NCBI GenBank assembly: GCA_018970245.1
Contig: JAGWWT010000011.1
Span: forward strand, 1-43,117
Length of the DNA: 43,117 nt
Direction of reading: 5' to 3'
Origin: Patescibacteria group bacterium
GTDB taxonomy: Bacteria > Patescibacteriota > Minisyncoccia > Phycocordibacterales > PALSA-1337
Positions 30,295 to 38,812 of the stretch are shown piece after piece. Within the stretch, counting starts at the first letter, position 1, and each line of letters opens with the position of its first letter. The position numbers were made by a program, and so were the translations under genes. The notes beneath the pieces were generated by a model. The model ran no database searches. It worked only from the letters and a program-made list of their open reading frames with translations, and had not been told where the DNA came from.

Positions 30295-32028
30295 ATGAAG
30301 GAAAAGATACATGATAGGCTCGCGGCCGTAGCCGGGGATTGCGGCATCGATCCCGGCACGATCCAGCTCGGATATCCGGAAGACCCCGCTCACGGCGATC
30401 TGACCACTAACCTGGCCATGGCCAACGCCAAGCGCCTCAAGGCTGACCCGCGCGCGCTGGCCGAGAAGGTCATCGCCGAGTTCATGAAGGGCGCGCCCTC
30501 TGAAGTCGAGGCGGTCGAGATCGCCGGGCCCGGCTTCATAAATTTCAAGGTCAAGGATGCCTGGTTCGCTGAAGAGGCTCTCAAGATCGCTGATGATGCT
30601 CATTATGGGCAGTCTCATAGCCTCAAAGGCCAGAAGGTCATGGTCGAATACACCGACCCGAATCCATTCAAGGTCTTCCACATAGGCCATCTCATGTCCA
30701 ATGCCATAGGCGAATCGGTATCTCGGCTCATCCAGTCGTCCGGCGCAGAGGTGATCCGCGCCTGTTATCAGGGAGACGTCGGATTGCATGTGGCCAAGAC
30801 GATATGGGCGATCATGAAAAAGGGCGTGCCGGCGGATCTTGCGGCGGAGAAGGCGGAGGATGAGAAGGCGGTCAAAGAAAAGGTGGCCTGGCTAGGGGAG
30901 AGATATGCCGAGGGCGCGTCGCATGATGACGATCCCGAGGCCAGGAAGGAGATCTTGGAGATGAACAAGAAGATCTTCGACCGGTCCGATGATGGCATCA
31001 ACCGCATATACGACTACGGCCGGAAGGTCAGCCTGGAATATTTCGACAGCATCTACGCGCGCCTGGGGACGAGATTCGACCGATTCTTCTTCGAGAGCGA
31101 GGTGGACGAGAATGGTCTCGCTGCCGTGAATGGATTCTTGGACAAGGGAGTCTTCGAGAAGAGCGACGGCGCTGTCGTATTCAAGGGAGAGAAGCATGGG
31201 CTGCATACGCGCGTCTTCATCACGTCTCAAGGCCTGCCGACATACGAGGCGAAGGAGCTCGGACTGAATGCCGAGAAGTTCAAGCTGTATCCCGATCTCA
31301 GCCGATCGATCATCGTGACCGCTAATGAGCAGAGCGACTATTTCAAGGTGCTCCTCAAGGTCTTGTCGCTCATCCGTCCGGATATCGCCGAGAAGACGCG
31401 GCACATGAGTCACGGCATGCTGAGGTTCGCAACGGGGAAGATGTCATCGAGGAAGGGCAATGTGATATCAGCCGAGCAGCTGATCGACGATATCCGGAAG
31501 CTCGTCAAAGAGCGGATAGAGGATGAAGAGGTCTGCGATGAAGTGGCCATCGCGGCGATAAAGTACACTATCCTGCGCCAGGCGATCGGCGGCGACGTTA
31601 TCTTCGATTCGGCTTCGTCGATCTCGTTCGAAGGCGATTCGGGCCCATATCTCCAATATTCGGCAGTCCGCGCGAATTCTGTTATAGAAAAAGCAGAATC
31701 CATAAAGTCTATAAAGTCCGGAAAGTCTATAAAGTCCATAAAGTCCGGAAAGTCTATAAGGGTGCCGGAGAAGGTCGGCAATTTGGAGAGGCTGTTGTCG
31801 AGATTCCCGGATGTGGCGGAAAGGGCCAGACAGGCCTATGCGCCGCAGATAGTGGCGAACTATCTGACCGCGCTGGCGGCGGAGTTCAACAGCTTCTATG
31901 GGCGGCAGGTCATTCTGGACGAAAATGACCCGCTTTCGCCCTATCACGTCGCGCTCACGCGCGCGTTCAAGACAGTGATGGCGAACGGCCTATGGCTTCT
32001 GGGCATCAAAGTCCCGAGGAAGATGTGA
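30295..32028 (+). CDS. argS: Arginyl-tRNA synthetase
   Basis: A 577-aa class I enzyme charging tRNA-Arg. The N-terminal Add-1 domain (1-95) is followed by the catalytic domain with HIGH (129-132, in FKVFHIGHLMSN) and KMSS (382-385, in TGKMSSRKGN). The C-terminal DALR-type anticodon domain ends in the typical ...GLWLLGI.VPRKM. A 21-residue Ser-Ile/Gly-Lys repeat (469-489) made from seven 9-bp DNA units interrupts the junction of catalytic and anticodon domains, right after YLQYSAVRANSV. It is in frame and probably surface-exposed. A G-rich stretch able to form a G-quadruplex follows the stop. Confidence 0.96.
   Translation: MKEKIHDRLAAVAGDCGIDPGTIQLGYPEDPAHGDLTTNLAMANAKRLKADPRALAEKVIAEFMKGAPSEVEAVEIAGPGFINFKVKDAWFAEEALKIADDAHYGQSHSLKGQKVMVEYTDPNPFKVFHIGHLMSNAIGESVSRLIQSSGAEVIRACYQGDVGLHVAKTIWAIMKKGVPADLAAEKAEDEKAVKEKVAWLGERYAEGASHDDDPEARKEILEMNKKIFDRSDDGINRIYDYGRKVSLEYFDSIYARLGTRFDRFFFESEVDENGLAAVNGFLDKGVFEKSDGAVVFKGEKHGLHTRVFITSQGLPTYEAKELGLNAEKFKLYPDLSRSIIVTANEQSDYFKVLLKVLSLIRPDIAEKTRHMSHGMLRFATGKMSSRKGNVISAEQLIDDIRKLVKERIEDEEVCDEVAIAAIKYTILRQAIGGDVIFDSASSISFEGDSGPYLQYSAVRANSVIEKAESIKSIKSGKSIKSIKSGKSIRVPEKVGNLERLLSRFPDVAERARQAYAPQIVANYLTALAAEFNSFYGRQVILDENDPLSPYHVALTRAFKTVMANGLWLLGIKVPRKM
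31699..31761 (+). repeat. Seven 9-bp tandem units inside argS
   Basis: Units alternate TC(C/T)ATAAAG and TCCGGAAAG, coding SIK or SGK in frame. The same TC(C/T)ATAAAG unit recurs in the intergenic array at 42646-42718. Confidence 0.92.
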
Positions 32029-32111
32029 GGCGCTGCGGGGCGGGGATGTGGGGCGGGCCATGAGGGGCGGATGACGCGGGGCCCGCGAGGTCTGTCACTT
32101 CTCTTCAATTC

Positions 32112-32211
32112 ATCGAAACGTCATTCTGGTCGCTCGTATGTTGTAATTTTTCTGCGGGACGGCTCAACTAGGCCGTTAATAATGTCATGCAAATGGATTT
32201 CTGTGAATAAA
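32112..32211 (+). repeat. Dispersed ~100-bp intergenic repeat, copy B
   Basis: The second copy of the element at 16476-16575, in the same orientation, about 76% identical without gaps. Here the central hairpin is ACGGC/GCCGT. It lies between argS and the convergent small membrane gene. The surrounding 265-bp gap also holds a G-rich run (32037-32066) and a direct repeat of ACGCCGCG. Confidence 0.6.
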
Positions 32212-32293
32212 AAATCGGGCGACTAAATCAATTACCCCGTGGCGAGCCGCGGGGCACGCCGCGTGATAATACGCCGCGATGACGTATTTAAGC

Positions 32294-32458
32294 TTATCTG
32301 ACGATCGCGTTCAAAAAGACGCCGATGTAGTACGGCCAGATGATGATGGCTATGACCGCCTGCCAGAAGCCTAAGGACAGGAAGCCGATCGTGAATAGCC
32401 AGCCGATCATCCAGATCCCGCCAAGGAAGCTGTGTTGTTCGACTTTTACTAGTGCCAT
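32294..32458 (-). CDS. Small membrane protein (54 aa)
   Basis: A 54-aa protein consisting of a short polar start (ALVKVEQHS) and two hydrophobic helices (about 11-29 and 33-50). The frame extends upstream through ileS in antisense, but only the part from the ATG at 32458 looks like a protein. It is divergent from ileS, 96 bp away. No family is recognised with certainty; similar small two-helix proteins are common in Parcubacteria. Confidence 0.65.
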   Translation of the reverse strand: MALVKVEQHSFLGGIWMIGWLFTIGFLSLGFWQAVIAIIIWPYYIGVFLNAIVR

Positions 32459-32554
32459 ATGACCATAGTAGCACGAATGGCGTTTGGCGGCAGGACGCAT
32501 GGCCGCGGCGCGCTGATGATTGAAATGGCATCGAAATTGCCGTAAGCTGTGTGC

Positions 32555-35500
32555 ATGCCGAAAAGCCCTAACGCCGAAAGAGAAGAGAAGACGCTGGCCT
32601 ACTGGAGAGAGAAGAAGATATTCGAAAAGACCTTGGAAAAGACGGCCAAGGGCAAGGAATTCGTCTTCTACGAAGGGCCGCCGACCGCGAACGGCCGGCC
32701 TGGCATCCATCACCTGGAGGCCCGCGCATTCAAGGACGCCATCCCGCGATACAAGACCATGCGCGGATTTTACGTGCGCCGCAAGGGCGGTTGGGACACG
32801 CACGGCTTGCCGGTGGAGCTCGCTGTCGAGAAGGAGCTCGGCCTCAAGTCCAAAAAAGAGATCGAGCAGTACGGCATCGCCGCGTTCAATGAGAAATGCA
32901 AGGAGAGCGTCTGGCAGTTCGTCCATGAATGGGAAGACTTCACCGACCGCATGGGCTATTGGGTCGATCTCAAGCATCCTTATATAACGTACAAGCCTGA
33001 ATACATCGAGTCAGTCTGGAACATCGTGAAGACGGTCGACCATGAGCGCCTCCTATATAAAGACTACAAAGTCGTGCCGTGGTGCCCGCGCTGCGGGACG
33101 GCTCTGTCCTCGCATGAATTGGCGCAGGGCTACGAAGACGTAAAGGACCTTTCCGTCTACGTGAAGTTCAAGGTCCTTGGCGGGGCGCCGGCGATCGCCA
33201 ACGTGGCAGGCGGCCAAGGCAGCGTCTACTTCCTGGCCTGGACGACCACGCCTTGGACTCTGCCTGGCAACGTGGCGCTGGCTATCGGCGAGAAGATGGA
33301 TTATGTCGCGGGCCGCTTCGAAGGATCTGGGGATGTCCTCATCATGGCCAAGGAACGGTCGGAAGCCGTAGCCAAAGCATCCTCAAAGGACGGCGCGCCA
33401 GCGGGCTTCCAGATACTATCCGAATTCAAAGGCAAGGACCTGATCGGCGCCTCGTACGAGCCGCTGTATCCATTCATGGGCAGCATCGCCGGCCCCGAAA
33501 AGGACAAGCTTGCCGATGCTTTCAAAGTCTACGCTGCCGATTTCGTCACGACGGCTGACGGTACGGGCATAGTCCATACGGCGGTCATGTATGGCCAGGA
33601 CGATTTCGAGTTGGGCACGAAGGTCGGCCTTCCTAAGCATCATCTGGTCGGCGAGGACGGCACATTCAAGCCGGAAGCCGGCTTCTTGGCCGGCAAGTTC
33701 GTCAAGGACGAAGCCACCGACGTCGAGATCATCAAGGACCTGGCGGGGCGCGGCTTGCTCTTCGCCAAGGAGAAGTACCAGCATTCATACCCGTTCTGCT
33801 GGCGCTGCCACACGCCTCTCATCTATTACGCGCGCGATTCCTGGTACATAAAGATGTCCGCCCTCCGCCAGAAGCTGATCAAGGAGAATCAGCCGATACA
33901 TTGGGAGCCCGAGCATATAAAAGACGGCAGATTCGGGGAATGGCTGCGCGAAGTGAAGGACTGGGCTGTCTCGCGCGAGCGATATTGGGGGACGCCGCTG
34001 CCGATCTGGGTCTGCGAGCATTCGAACGGCGGATGCGGCGAGCGCCGCGTGGCCGGCTCGATAGCCGAGATATCGAAGAAGCCGCGCAATACCTACTGGG
34101 CCATGCGGCACGGCCAAGCCGACAACAACACCAGGAACATCTTGGATTCTGAAGCGCGCGACAAGGCGATGCCGTCCAGGCTCACGGCCATCGGCAGGGA
34201 TCAGGCGATCTCGGCGGCTTATGACCTGAAGAAGATCAAGCCCGATCTCGTGTACGTCTCTCCTTTGGAGAGGACGAAAGAGACCGCTGCCATCATCAAA
34301 GAGACGCTCGGCCTCGAAGACAGCCAGGTGATATCCGACGACCGCATAAGGGAGATGGATATGGGCGAGTGGAACGGCAAGGACATAAGGTTCTTCTACG
34401 AGCAGTGCCGTTTCGAGGAGCGGTTCACCAAGGGTCCCAAGGGCGGCGAGACTTATGCGGACATAAAGAAGCGCATGGGCGAGTTCCTCTATGATCTGGA
34501 ATCCAAGCACGAGGGCAAGAAGGTGCTCATCATCTCGCATGAGACGCCGATATTCCTCCTTATGGCGGCGGCGCAGGGGCTGGACCGCGCGGAGTCTCTC
34601 GCGATGCGCGGCGGCAAGGATTATATAGACAACGCAGAGGTCAGGCAGGTGCCGTTCTCGATATTGCCGCACAACCCTGAGTTCGAGCTCGAACTTCACA
34701 GGCCATACATAGACGAGGTCCGGCTTCCGTGCGCATGCGGCAAGGACATGAAGCGCGTCCGGGAAGTCATGGATGTCTGGTTCGATTCCGGAGCGATGCC
34801 GTTCGCGGAAGACCATTGGCCGTTTAAGCAGAGATCAGAGATTAGAGATCAGAGATTAGAGATTAGAGATGAGAGATCAGAGATTAGAGAGCAGAGATCA
34901 GAGAAAAGAGAGCAGAAGCTGAGGTATCCGGCGGATTTCATCTCTGAGGCCATCGATCAGACTCGCGGGTGGTTCTACACGCTACATGCTATCGGCGTCC
35001 TCATGGGCAAAGGCAAAGCTTACAAGAACGTCGTCTGCCTGGGCCACATCCTCGACGCCAAGGGCCAGAAGATGTCCAAGCACATAGGCAATGTCCTGAA
35101 CCCATTCGAGATGATGGACAAATACGGCGCCGATGCCTTGCGCTTCTGGATGTATTCGGTCAACCAGCCTGGAGAATCCAAGGATTTCGACGAGAAGACG
35201 GTCGACGAGATCGTCAAGAAAGTCTTCAACTTGGCCGCGAATGTGCTGTCTTTCTATAAGCTGTACGAGAGGGCAGAGATTAGAGATGAGAGATTAGATA
35301 TTAGAGATGAGAGATTAGAGATTAGAGATGAGAGATTAGAGAATGTGCTGGATAGGTGGATAATGGCGCGGCTGGACGAGCTGGTAGGCACGGTCACGGA
35401 TGGGCTGGATTCTTACATCTTCCTAGAGCCGACGCGCGCCATCCGGGAATTCGTGGCTGACCTTTCGCAATGGTACCTCCGCCGCTCCAGGGACAGGTTC

Positions 35501-36118
35501 AAGGGCGATGATCTCGCCGACAAGGAAGCGGCTTTAGCGACCACCAAGGAGGTCTTGCTCACCCTCGCCAAAGTCATGGCGCCGTTCGCTCCGTTTTTCG
35601 CAGAGCATCTTTACAAAGAGGCCGGCGGCCCGCTCGAGAGCGTGCATCTAGAAAAATGGCCAGCCGCCAAGAAGGCGGACAAGGAGCTGATAAAAGCCAT
35701 GGGTCAAGCGCGCAGCATCGCATCGAAGGCCCTTGAAGCTAGGATGGCCGCGAAGATCAATGTCAGGCAACCGCTGTCGTCATTGAAGATCGGCCTGAAG
35801 CTGTCCGACGAGCTCGCTGCCGTACTTAGGGAAGAGATCAACGTCAAGTCTGTCGCTGTCGATGCCAAGCTAGAAGGCGAGATCGCTCTAGATACGGATA
35901 TCACGCCGGCGCTGAAAGAAGAGGGCGATTTCCGCGAATTAGTGCGCAGGATCCAGGACGCTCGCAAAGAGAAAGGGATGACCATTCTTGATGTAGCGAG
36001 ATTGACGCTGGCTTCAGGCGAGCTCCCGTTGGCGCAGAAATATGAGCAGCAGCTCAAAAAAGCCACGAATATAGGCGAGATCAAGCAAGGGGAAGCTTTC
36101 TCTGTAGACAAGGCCTAG
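32555..36118 (+). CDS. ileS: Isoleucyl-tRNA synthetase with embedded histidine-phosphatase domain
   Basis: A 1187-aa protein, longer than the ~900-1050 aa usual for IleRS. The synthetase parts are complete. The HIGH-type motif is GIHH (50-53, after PPTANGRP), and CPRCG marks a zinc ribbon. The CP1 editing domain (TTTPWTLPGN and HTAVMYGQDDFELG), WVSRERYWGTPLPIW-like core, DVWFDSGAMPF and KMSKH (839-843) follow. Residues ~511-708 are an inserted phosphoglycerate-mutase/histidine-phosphatase domain with RHG (518-520), SPLERTKET, EMDMGEW (600-606) and SHET (His662). Two heptad insertions (about 759-787 and 907-930) derive from AGAGATT DNA repeats. I start at the ATG at 32555; a GTG lies two codons upstream. 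recO follows by 6 bp. Confidence 0.96.
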   Translation: MPKSPNAEREEKTLAYWREKKIFEKTLEKTAKGKEFVFYEGPPTANGRPGIHHLEARAFKDAIPRYKTMRGFYVRRKGGWDTHGLPVELAVEKELGLKSKKEIEQYGIAAFNEKCKESVWQFVHEWEDFTDRMGYWVDLKHPYITYKPEYIESVWNIVKTVDHERLLYKDYKVVPWCPRCGTALSSHELAQGYEDVKDLSVYVKFKVLGGAPAIANVAGGQGSVYFLAWTTTPWTLPGNVALAIGEKMDYVAGRFEGSGDVLIMAKERSEAVAKASSKDGAPAGFQILSEFKGKDLIGASYEPLYPFMGSIAGPEKDKLADAFKVYAADFVTTADGTGIVHTAVMYGQDDFELGTKVGLPKHHLVGEDGTFKPEAGFLAGKFVKDEATDVEIIKDLAGRGLLFAKEKYQHSYPFCWRCHTPLIYYARDSWYIKMSALRQKLIKENQPIHWEPEHIKDGRFGEWLREVKDWAVSRERYWGTPLPIWVCEHSNGGCGERRVAGSIAEISKKPRNTYWAMRHGQADNNTRNILDSEARDKAMPSRLTAIGRDQAISAAYDLKKIKPDLVYVSPLERTKETAAIIKETLGLEDSQVISDDRIREMDMGEWNGKDIRFFYEQCRFEERFTKGPKGGETYADIKKRMGEFLYDLESKHEGKKVLIISHETPIFLLMAAAQGLDRAESLAMRGGKDYIDNAEVRQVPFSILPHNPEFELELHRPYIDEVRLPCACGKDMKRVREVMDVWFDSGAMPFAEDHWPFKQRSEIRDQRLEIRDERSEIREQRSEKREQKLRYPADFISEAIDQTRGWFYTLHAIGVLMGKGKAYKNVVCLGHILDAKGQKMSKHIGNVLNPFEMMDKYGADALRFWMYSVNQPGESKDFDEKTVDEIVKKVFNLAANVLSFYKLYERAEIRDERLDIRDERLEIRDERLENVLDRWIMARLDELVGTVTDGLDSYIFLEPTRAIREFVADLSQWYLRRSRDRFKGDDLADKEAALATTKEVLLTLAKVMAPFAPFFAEHLYKEAGGPLESVHLEKWPAAKKADKELIKAMGQARSIASKALEARMAAKINVRQPLSSLKIGLKLSDELAAVLREEINVKSVAVDAKLEGEIALDTDITPALKEEGDFRELVRRIQDARKEKGMTILDVARLTLASGELPLAQKYEQQLKKATNIGEIKQGEAFSVDKA
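34830..34913 (+). repeat. Twelve AGAGAT-type heptamers inside ileS (array 1)
   Basis: Twelve 7-bp units, mostly AGAGATT or AGAGATC, coding a charged 7-residue repeat (RSEIRDQ-like). A unit ending in T creates TAG with the next unit. The four units whose last base opens an in-frame codon (34850, 34871, 34892, 34913) end in C or G. Confidence 0.95.
35275..35344 (+). repeat. Ten AGAGAT-type heptamers inside ileS (array 2)
   Basis: The same heptamer family 360 bp downstream. Units whose last base opens an in-frame codon (35288, 35309, 35330) end in G, while the other six of the first nine end in T. It encodes RDERLEI-type heptads near the anticodon-binding domain. Confidence 0.95.
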
Positions 36119-36124
36119 CGGCAT

Positions 36125-36730
36125 ATGTATCAGATACACACGACCCCGGGCTTCATCATCGATTCGCGGCCATACGGCGAGGCCGACAAGATCTTGTCCA
36201 TATTCACGCGCGAGCTCGGATTGGTCACGGCGACAGCGCGCGGGATCAGACTGGAAAGGTCGAAGCTCCGATATCACGCGCAGGACATGTCCTTCGGGAC
36301 TTTTTCGCTGGTCCGCGGCAAAGAATTCTGGAGGCTGACGTCGGTGAGGGAAGAGAGGAGAGATGAGAGATTAGATATTAGAGAAGAGAGAACAGAGATT
36401 AGAGATGAGAGAGAGCTGGTGGCTAGGCTGGCCTTTCTATTGAAACGGCTACTTCATGGCGAAGAAGCCAACTCTAGGCTGTTCGATGCGATCGCATCGG
36501 CGGCGGATTTCTTGGACGGGCACGGATCGACTGGCGAGCAGTTGAAGACGCTGGAGTCTGTGACGGTTCTGCGGATGCTCGATGCCCTCGGATATATAGG
36601 ATCCGGCTCCTCGATCGACGAGCAGATGAGGTCTGGTCCGATAACAACGGAGCTCCTGGAGTCGCTGGGGCCGAAACGGCTCGCCATGAACAGGCAGATC
36701 AATCAGGCCCTGAAGGAAAGCCATCTATGA
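36125..36730 (+). CDS. recO: DNA repair protein RecO
   Basis: A 201-aa protein. The N-terminal OB fold starts YQIHTTPGFIIDSRPYGEADKIL, with TRELGLVTATARGIR, the RecO signature. A helical C-terminal part follows. RecO helps load RecA onto single-stranded DNA. A charged heptad insert (about 76-97) from AGAGATT DNA repeats follows the OB fold, at the hinge before the helical domain. The usual zinc cysteines of RecO are absent. The gene follows ileS by 6 bp, and its TGA stop is the first three bases of a 13-bp tandem array. Confidence 0.85.
   Translation: MYQIHTTPGFIIDSRPYGEADKILSIFTRELGLVTATARGIRLERSKLRYHAQDMSFGTFSLVRGKEFWRLTSVREERRDERLDIREERTEIRDERELVARLAFLLKRLLHGEEANSRLFDAIASAADFLDGHGSTGEQLKTLESVTVLRMLDALGYIGSGSSIDEQMRSGPITTELLESLGPKRLAMNRQINQALKESHL
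36352..36414 (+). repeat. Nine AGAGAT-type heptamers inside recO
   Basis: The same family as the ileS arrays. Units whose last base opens an in-frame codon (36365, 36386, 36407) end in G; TAG formed by other units is out of frame. Confidence 0.9.
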
Positions 36731-36805
36731 GCCTATTCTATGAGCCTATTCTATGAGCCTATTCGATGAGCCTATTCGATGAGCCTATTCTACGAGCCTA
36801 TTCGA
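36728..36805 (+). repeat. Six 13-bp tandem units beginning at the recO stop codon
   Basis: Six copies of (T/C)GAGCCTATTC(T/G)A. The first TGA is the recO stop. The array fills most of the gap before the next gene. Confidence 0.92.
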
Positions 36806-36835
36806 TGAGCTATTTAAAAGATAGCTCTGATGCGG

Positions 36836-36841
36836 TAGAAT
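36836..36841 (+). promoter_or_regulatory. -10 box supporting the GTG start of the surface-protein gene
   Basis: TAGAAT predicts a start at 36848, one base before the GTG. No Shine-Dalgarno site. Confidence 0.45.
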
Positions 36842-36848
36842 TTACGCT

Positions 36849-38786
36849 GTGCCCCCGGAGAACGACAAAAGCCGCATCGAAGGCCTGAAGGAGACGCTCT
36901 ACTCGCGCAATGCGCCGGACATCCGGACCAAGCGCAAGCTCCGCTATACCGACGAGGAAACGTCGGTAAAGACCGATTGGGAGCATCCGCCAGAAGAGGA
37001 TGTCAGGCCCGCCGCTCTCAATCAGGAATACAAGGATCATCGCATGTCATTCACGACAAAAATCCTCATCGCTTCCGCGGTCTTCTGCATACTGGCAGTC
37101 GGCCTGGGAGCCTATCTTTTCTTCAACGGCACGAACCTCATCTCTGCGAACAATATCGAGATCGACATCAGCGGGCCCGTCTCCATTCCTGGCGGCGCGC
37201 CCGTCACTTTCGACGTCACCGCCATAAACAAGAATAACGTCGACCTCCAGGCGGTGGACATGTCCGTAGATTTTCCCGACGGGACAGTCGATCCGGCCGA
37301 TCCTTCCAAGCCCCTTACGAGGCACCAGGAGCTCATCGGCGATATGCCCGCCGGCTCGACAGCCCACAAATCCATCCAGGCCATGATCTATGGCGAGCAG
37401 AACCTCCAGAAGGAGATAACGGTGACTCTGACTTACGGCATAAAGGGCTCCTCGTCCGTCTTCACCAAGACCCAGACCTATGACGTCCTCATCAATTCTT
37501 CGCCGATCAACGTCACGGTCTCCGGCGTGAATGAGGCGGTATCTGGCCAGGACTTCGATATGACCGTCGACCTGAAGTCCAATTCAGATCAGACGCTCAA
37601 GAACATCGTCCTCAAGGCCTCGTATCCGTTCGGGTATGTCTTCAAATCCTCGGACCTGCCCACGATCTCTGACAACGCCACATGGAAGATAGGCGACATC
37701 CCGCCGGGCGGAGACAGGACGGTCACGCTCCACGGCAACCTGACGGGCGAGAACACGGACCTCAGAGCCTTCCATTTCAGCGTCGGTTCGGCATCGGCTT
37801 CCGATCCCAGCAAGATCGGGACGGAATTCATGTCCATCGAGCAGGATGTGACCATCCAGAAGCCGTTCGTCTCTCTCGGGATAGGCATCGATAACGACCA
37901 AGGCACGGCCGATCACGTCGGCCAGTTCGGCCAGACCGAGCATGTGGAGATCGACTGGTACAACAATCTCCCCGTGGCCGTCTCCAACATGATCATCTCG
38001 GCCAAGCTCTCCGGATCGGCGTATGACAAGAATTCAGTCTCGCCGGAGCAGGGGTATTTCGACTCGTCCAACGACACGATCGTCTGGAATCCCCAGACCG
38101 ACCCGGAGCTCGCATCCGTGGCCCCTGGCGCGAGCGGCAAGCTCTCATTCATGGTCACTCCTCAGGATCAGAGCACGCCGAACAACCCGGTCGTCGACCC
38201 GACATTGAAGATCGATGTCAGCGTCTCGGGGACGCGAGCCCAAGAGGCCAATGTCCCGGAGAGCGTCACGGCTGCCGCATCCAGGACCACCAAGATCTCG
38301 TCGAGCGTAGCCCTTTCGGGAAGGGTCGCCAGGAGCACCGGGCCATTCATGAATACGGGACCGATTCCGCCCAAGGCTGAGCAGGCCACGACCTATACGA
38401 TCATATGGAACGTCACCAACGCTTCGAGCGATGTCGGCAGCGCCGTCGTGACCGCTCAGCTGCCGGCTTACGTCAAATGGCTCGGGCAGGTCAGCCCCTC
38501 GACCGAGAACGTCGTCTATGACGCGAATAGCGGCACGGTCACCTGGAATATCGGCAATGTGAGCGCGTACGCGGGGACGAGCAACAGGCGCGAGCTGGAC
38601 TTCCAGGTCTCTCTCAAGCCCAGCGTGTCGCAAGTGGGGCAGTCGCCGGTCCTTGTCGGCCAGGCGACCCTCTCCGCGACGGACAGCTTCACTGGAGCCT
38701 CTCTCACCAGCCAACAAGACCAGCTCACCACTCGATTCAGCACGGACCCGGCCTATCAGAGCGGCGATGAGACGGTAGTGCGATAA
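36849..38786 (+). CDS. Membrane-anchored surface protein with Ig/DUF11-like repeats
   Basis: A 645-aa protein. A charged cytoplasmic N-terminus (1-68) is followed by a transmembrane helix (about 70-92) and then about 550 external residues. That part contains several beta-sandwich modules with patterns like VTFDVTAINKNNVDLQ, TWKIGDIPPGGDRTV and TVTWNIGNV; the N-G-(D/N)-x-x-P-G-G pattern is typical of DUF11/CARDB-like domains. It is probably a cell-surface structural or adhesion protein widespread in Parcubacteria. The GTG start is supported by the -10 box placement. No catalytic site is apparent. Confidence 0.85.
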   Translation: MPPENDKSRIEGLKETLYSRNAPDIRTKRKLRYTDEETSVKTDWEHPPEEDVRPAALNQEYKDHRMSFTTKILIASAVFCILAVGLGAYLFFNGTNLISANNIEIDISGPVSIPGGAPVTFDVTAINKNNVDLQAVDMSVDFPDGTVDPADPSKPLTRHQELIGDMPAGSTAHKSIQAMIYGEQNLQKEITVTLTYGIKGSSSVFTKTQTYDVLINSSPINVTVSGVNEAVSGQDFDMTVDLKSNSDQTLKNIVLKASYPFGYVFKSSDLPTISDNATWKIGDIPPGGDRTVTLHGNLTGENTDLRAFHFSVGSASASDPSKIGTEFMSIEQDVTIQKPFVSLGIGIDNDQGTADHVGQFGQTEHVEIDWYNNLPVAVSNMIISAKLSGSAYDKNSVSPEQGYFDSSNDTIVWNPQTDPELASVAPGASGKLSFMVTPQDQSTPNNPVVDPTLKIDVSVSGTRAQEANVPESVTAAASRTTKISSSVALSGRVARSTGPFMNTGPIPPKAEQATTYTIIWNVTNASSDVGSAVVTAQLPAYVKWLGQVSPSTENVVYDANSGTVTWNIGNVSAYAGTSNRRELDFQVSLKPSVSQVGQSPVLVGQATLSATDSFTGASLTSQQDQLTTRFSTDPAYQSGDETVVR

Positions 38787-38800
38787 AGCCTGATTTGGTG

Positions 38801-38806
38801 TAATAT
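38801..38806 (+). promoter_or_regulatory. -10-like box placing the start at the glyS ATG (leaderless)
   Basis: TAATAT ends 7 nt before the A of the ATG at 38813. No Shine-Dalgarno site, weak -35. Confidence 0.35.
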
Positions 38807-38812
38807 CGCGCT

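Noticed and set aside
33785-34816. 343-codon minus-strand ORF opposite ileS
   Set aside because: Antisense to the inserted phosphatase domain, which has complete motifs on the plus strand.
34830-36414. CRISPR array
   Set aside because: The repeats are 7-bp tandem units with no spacers, and they lie inside coding genes. No Cas gene is present.
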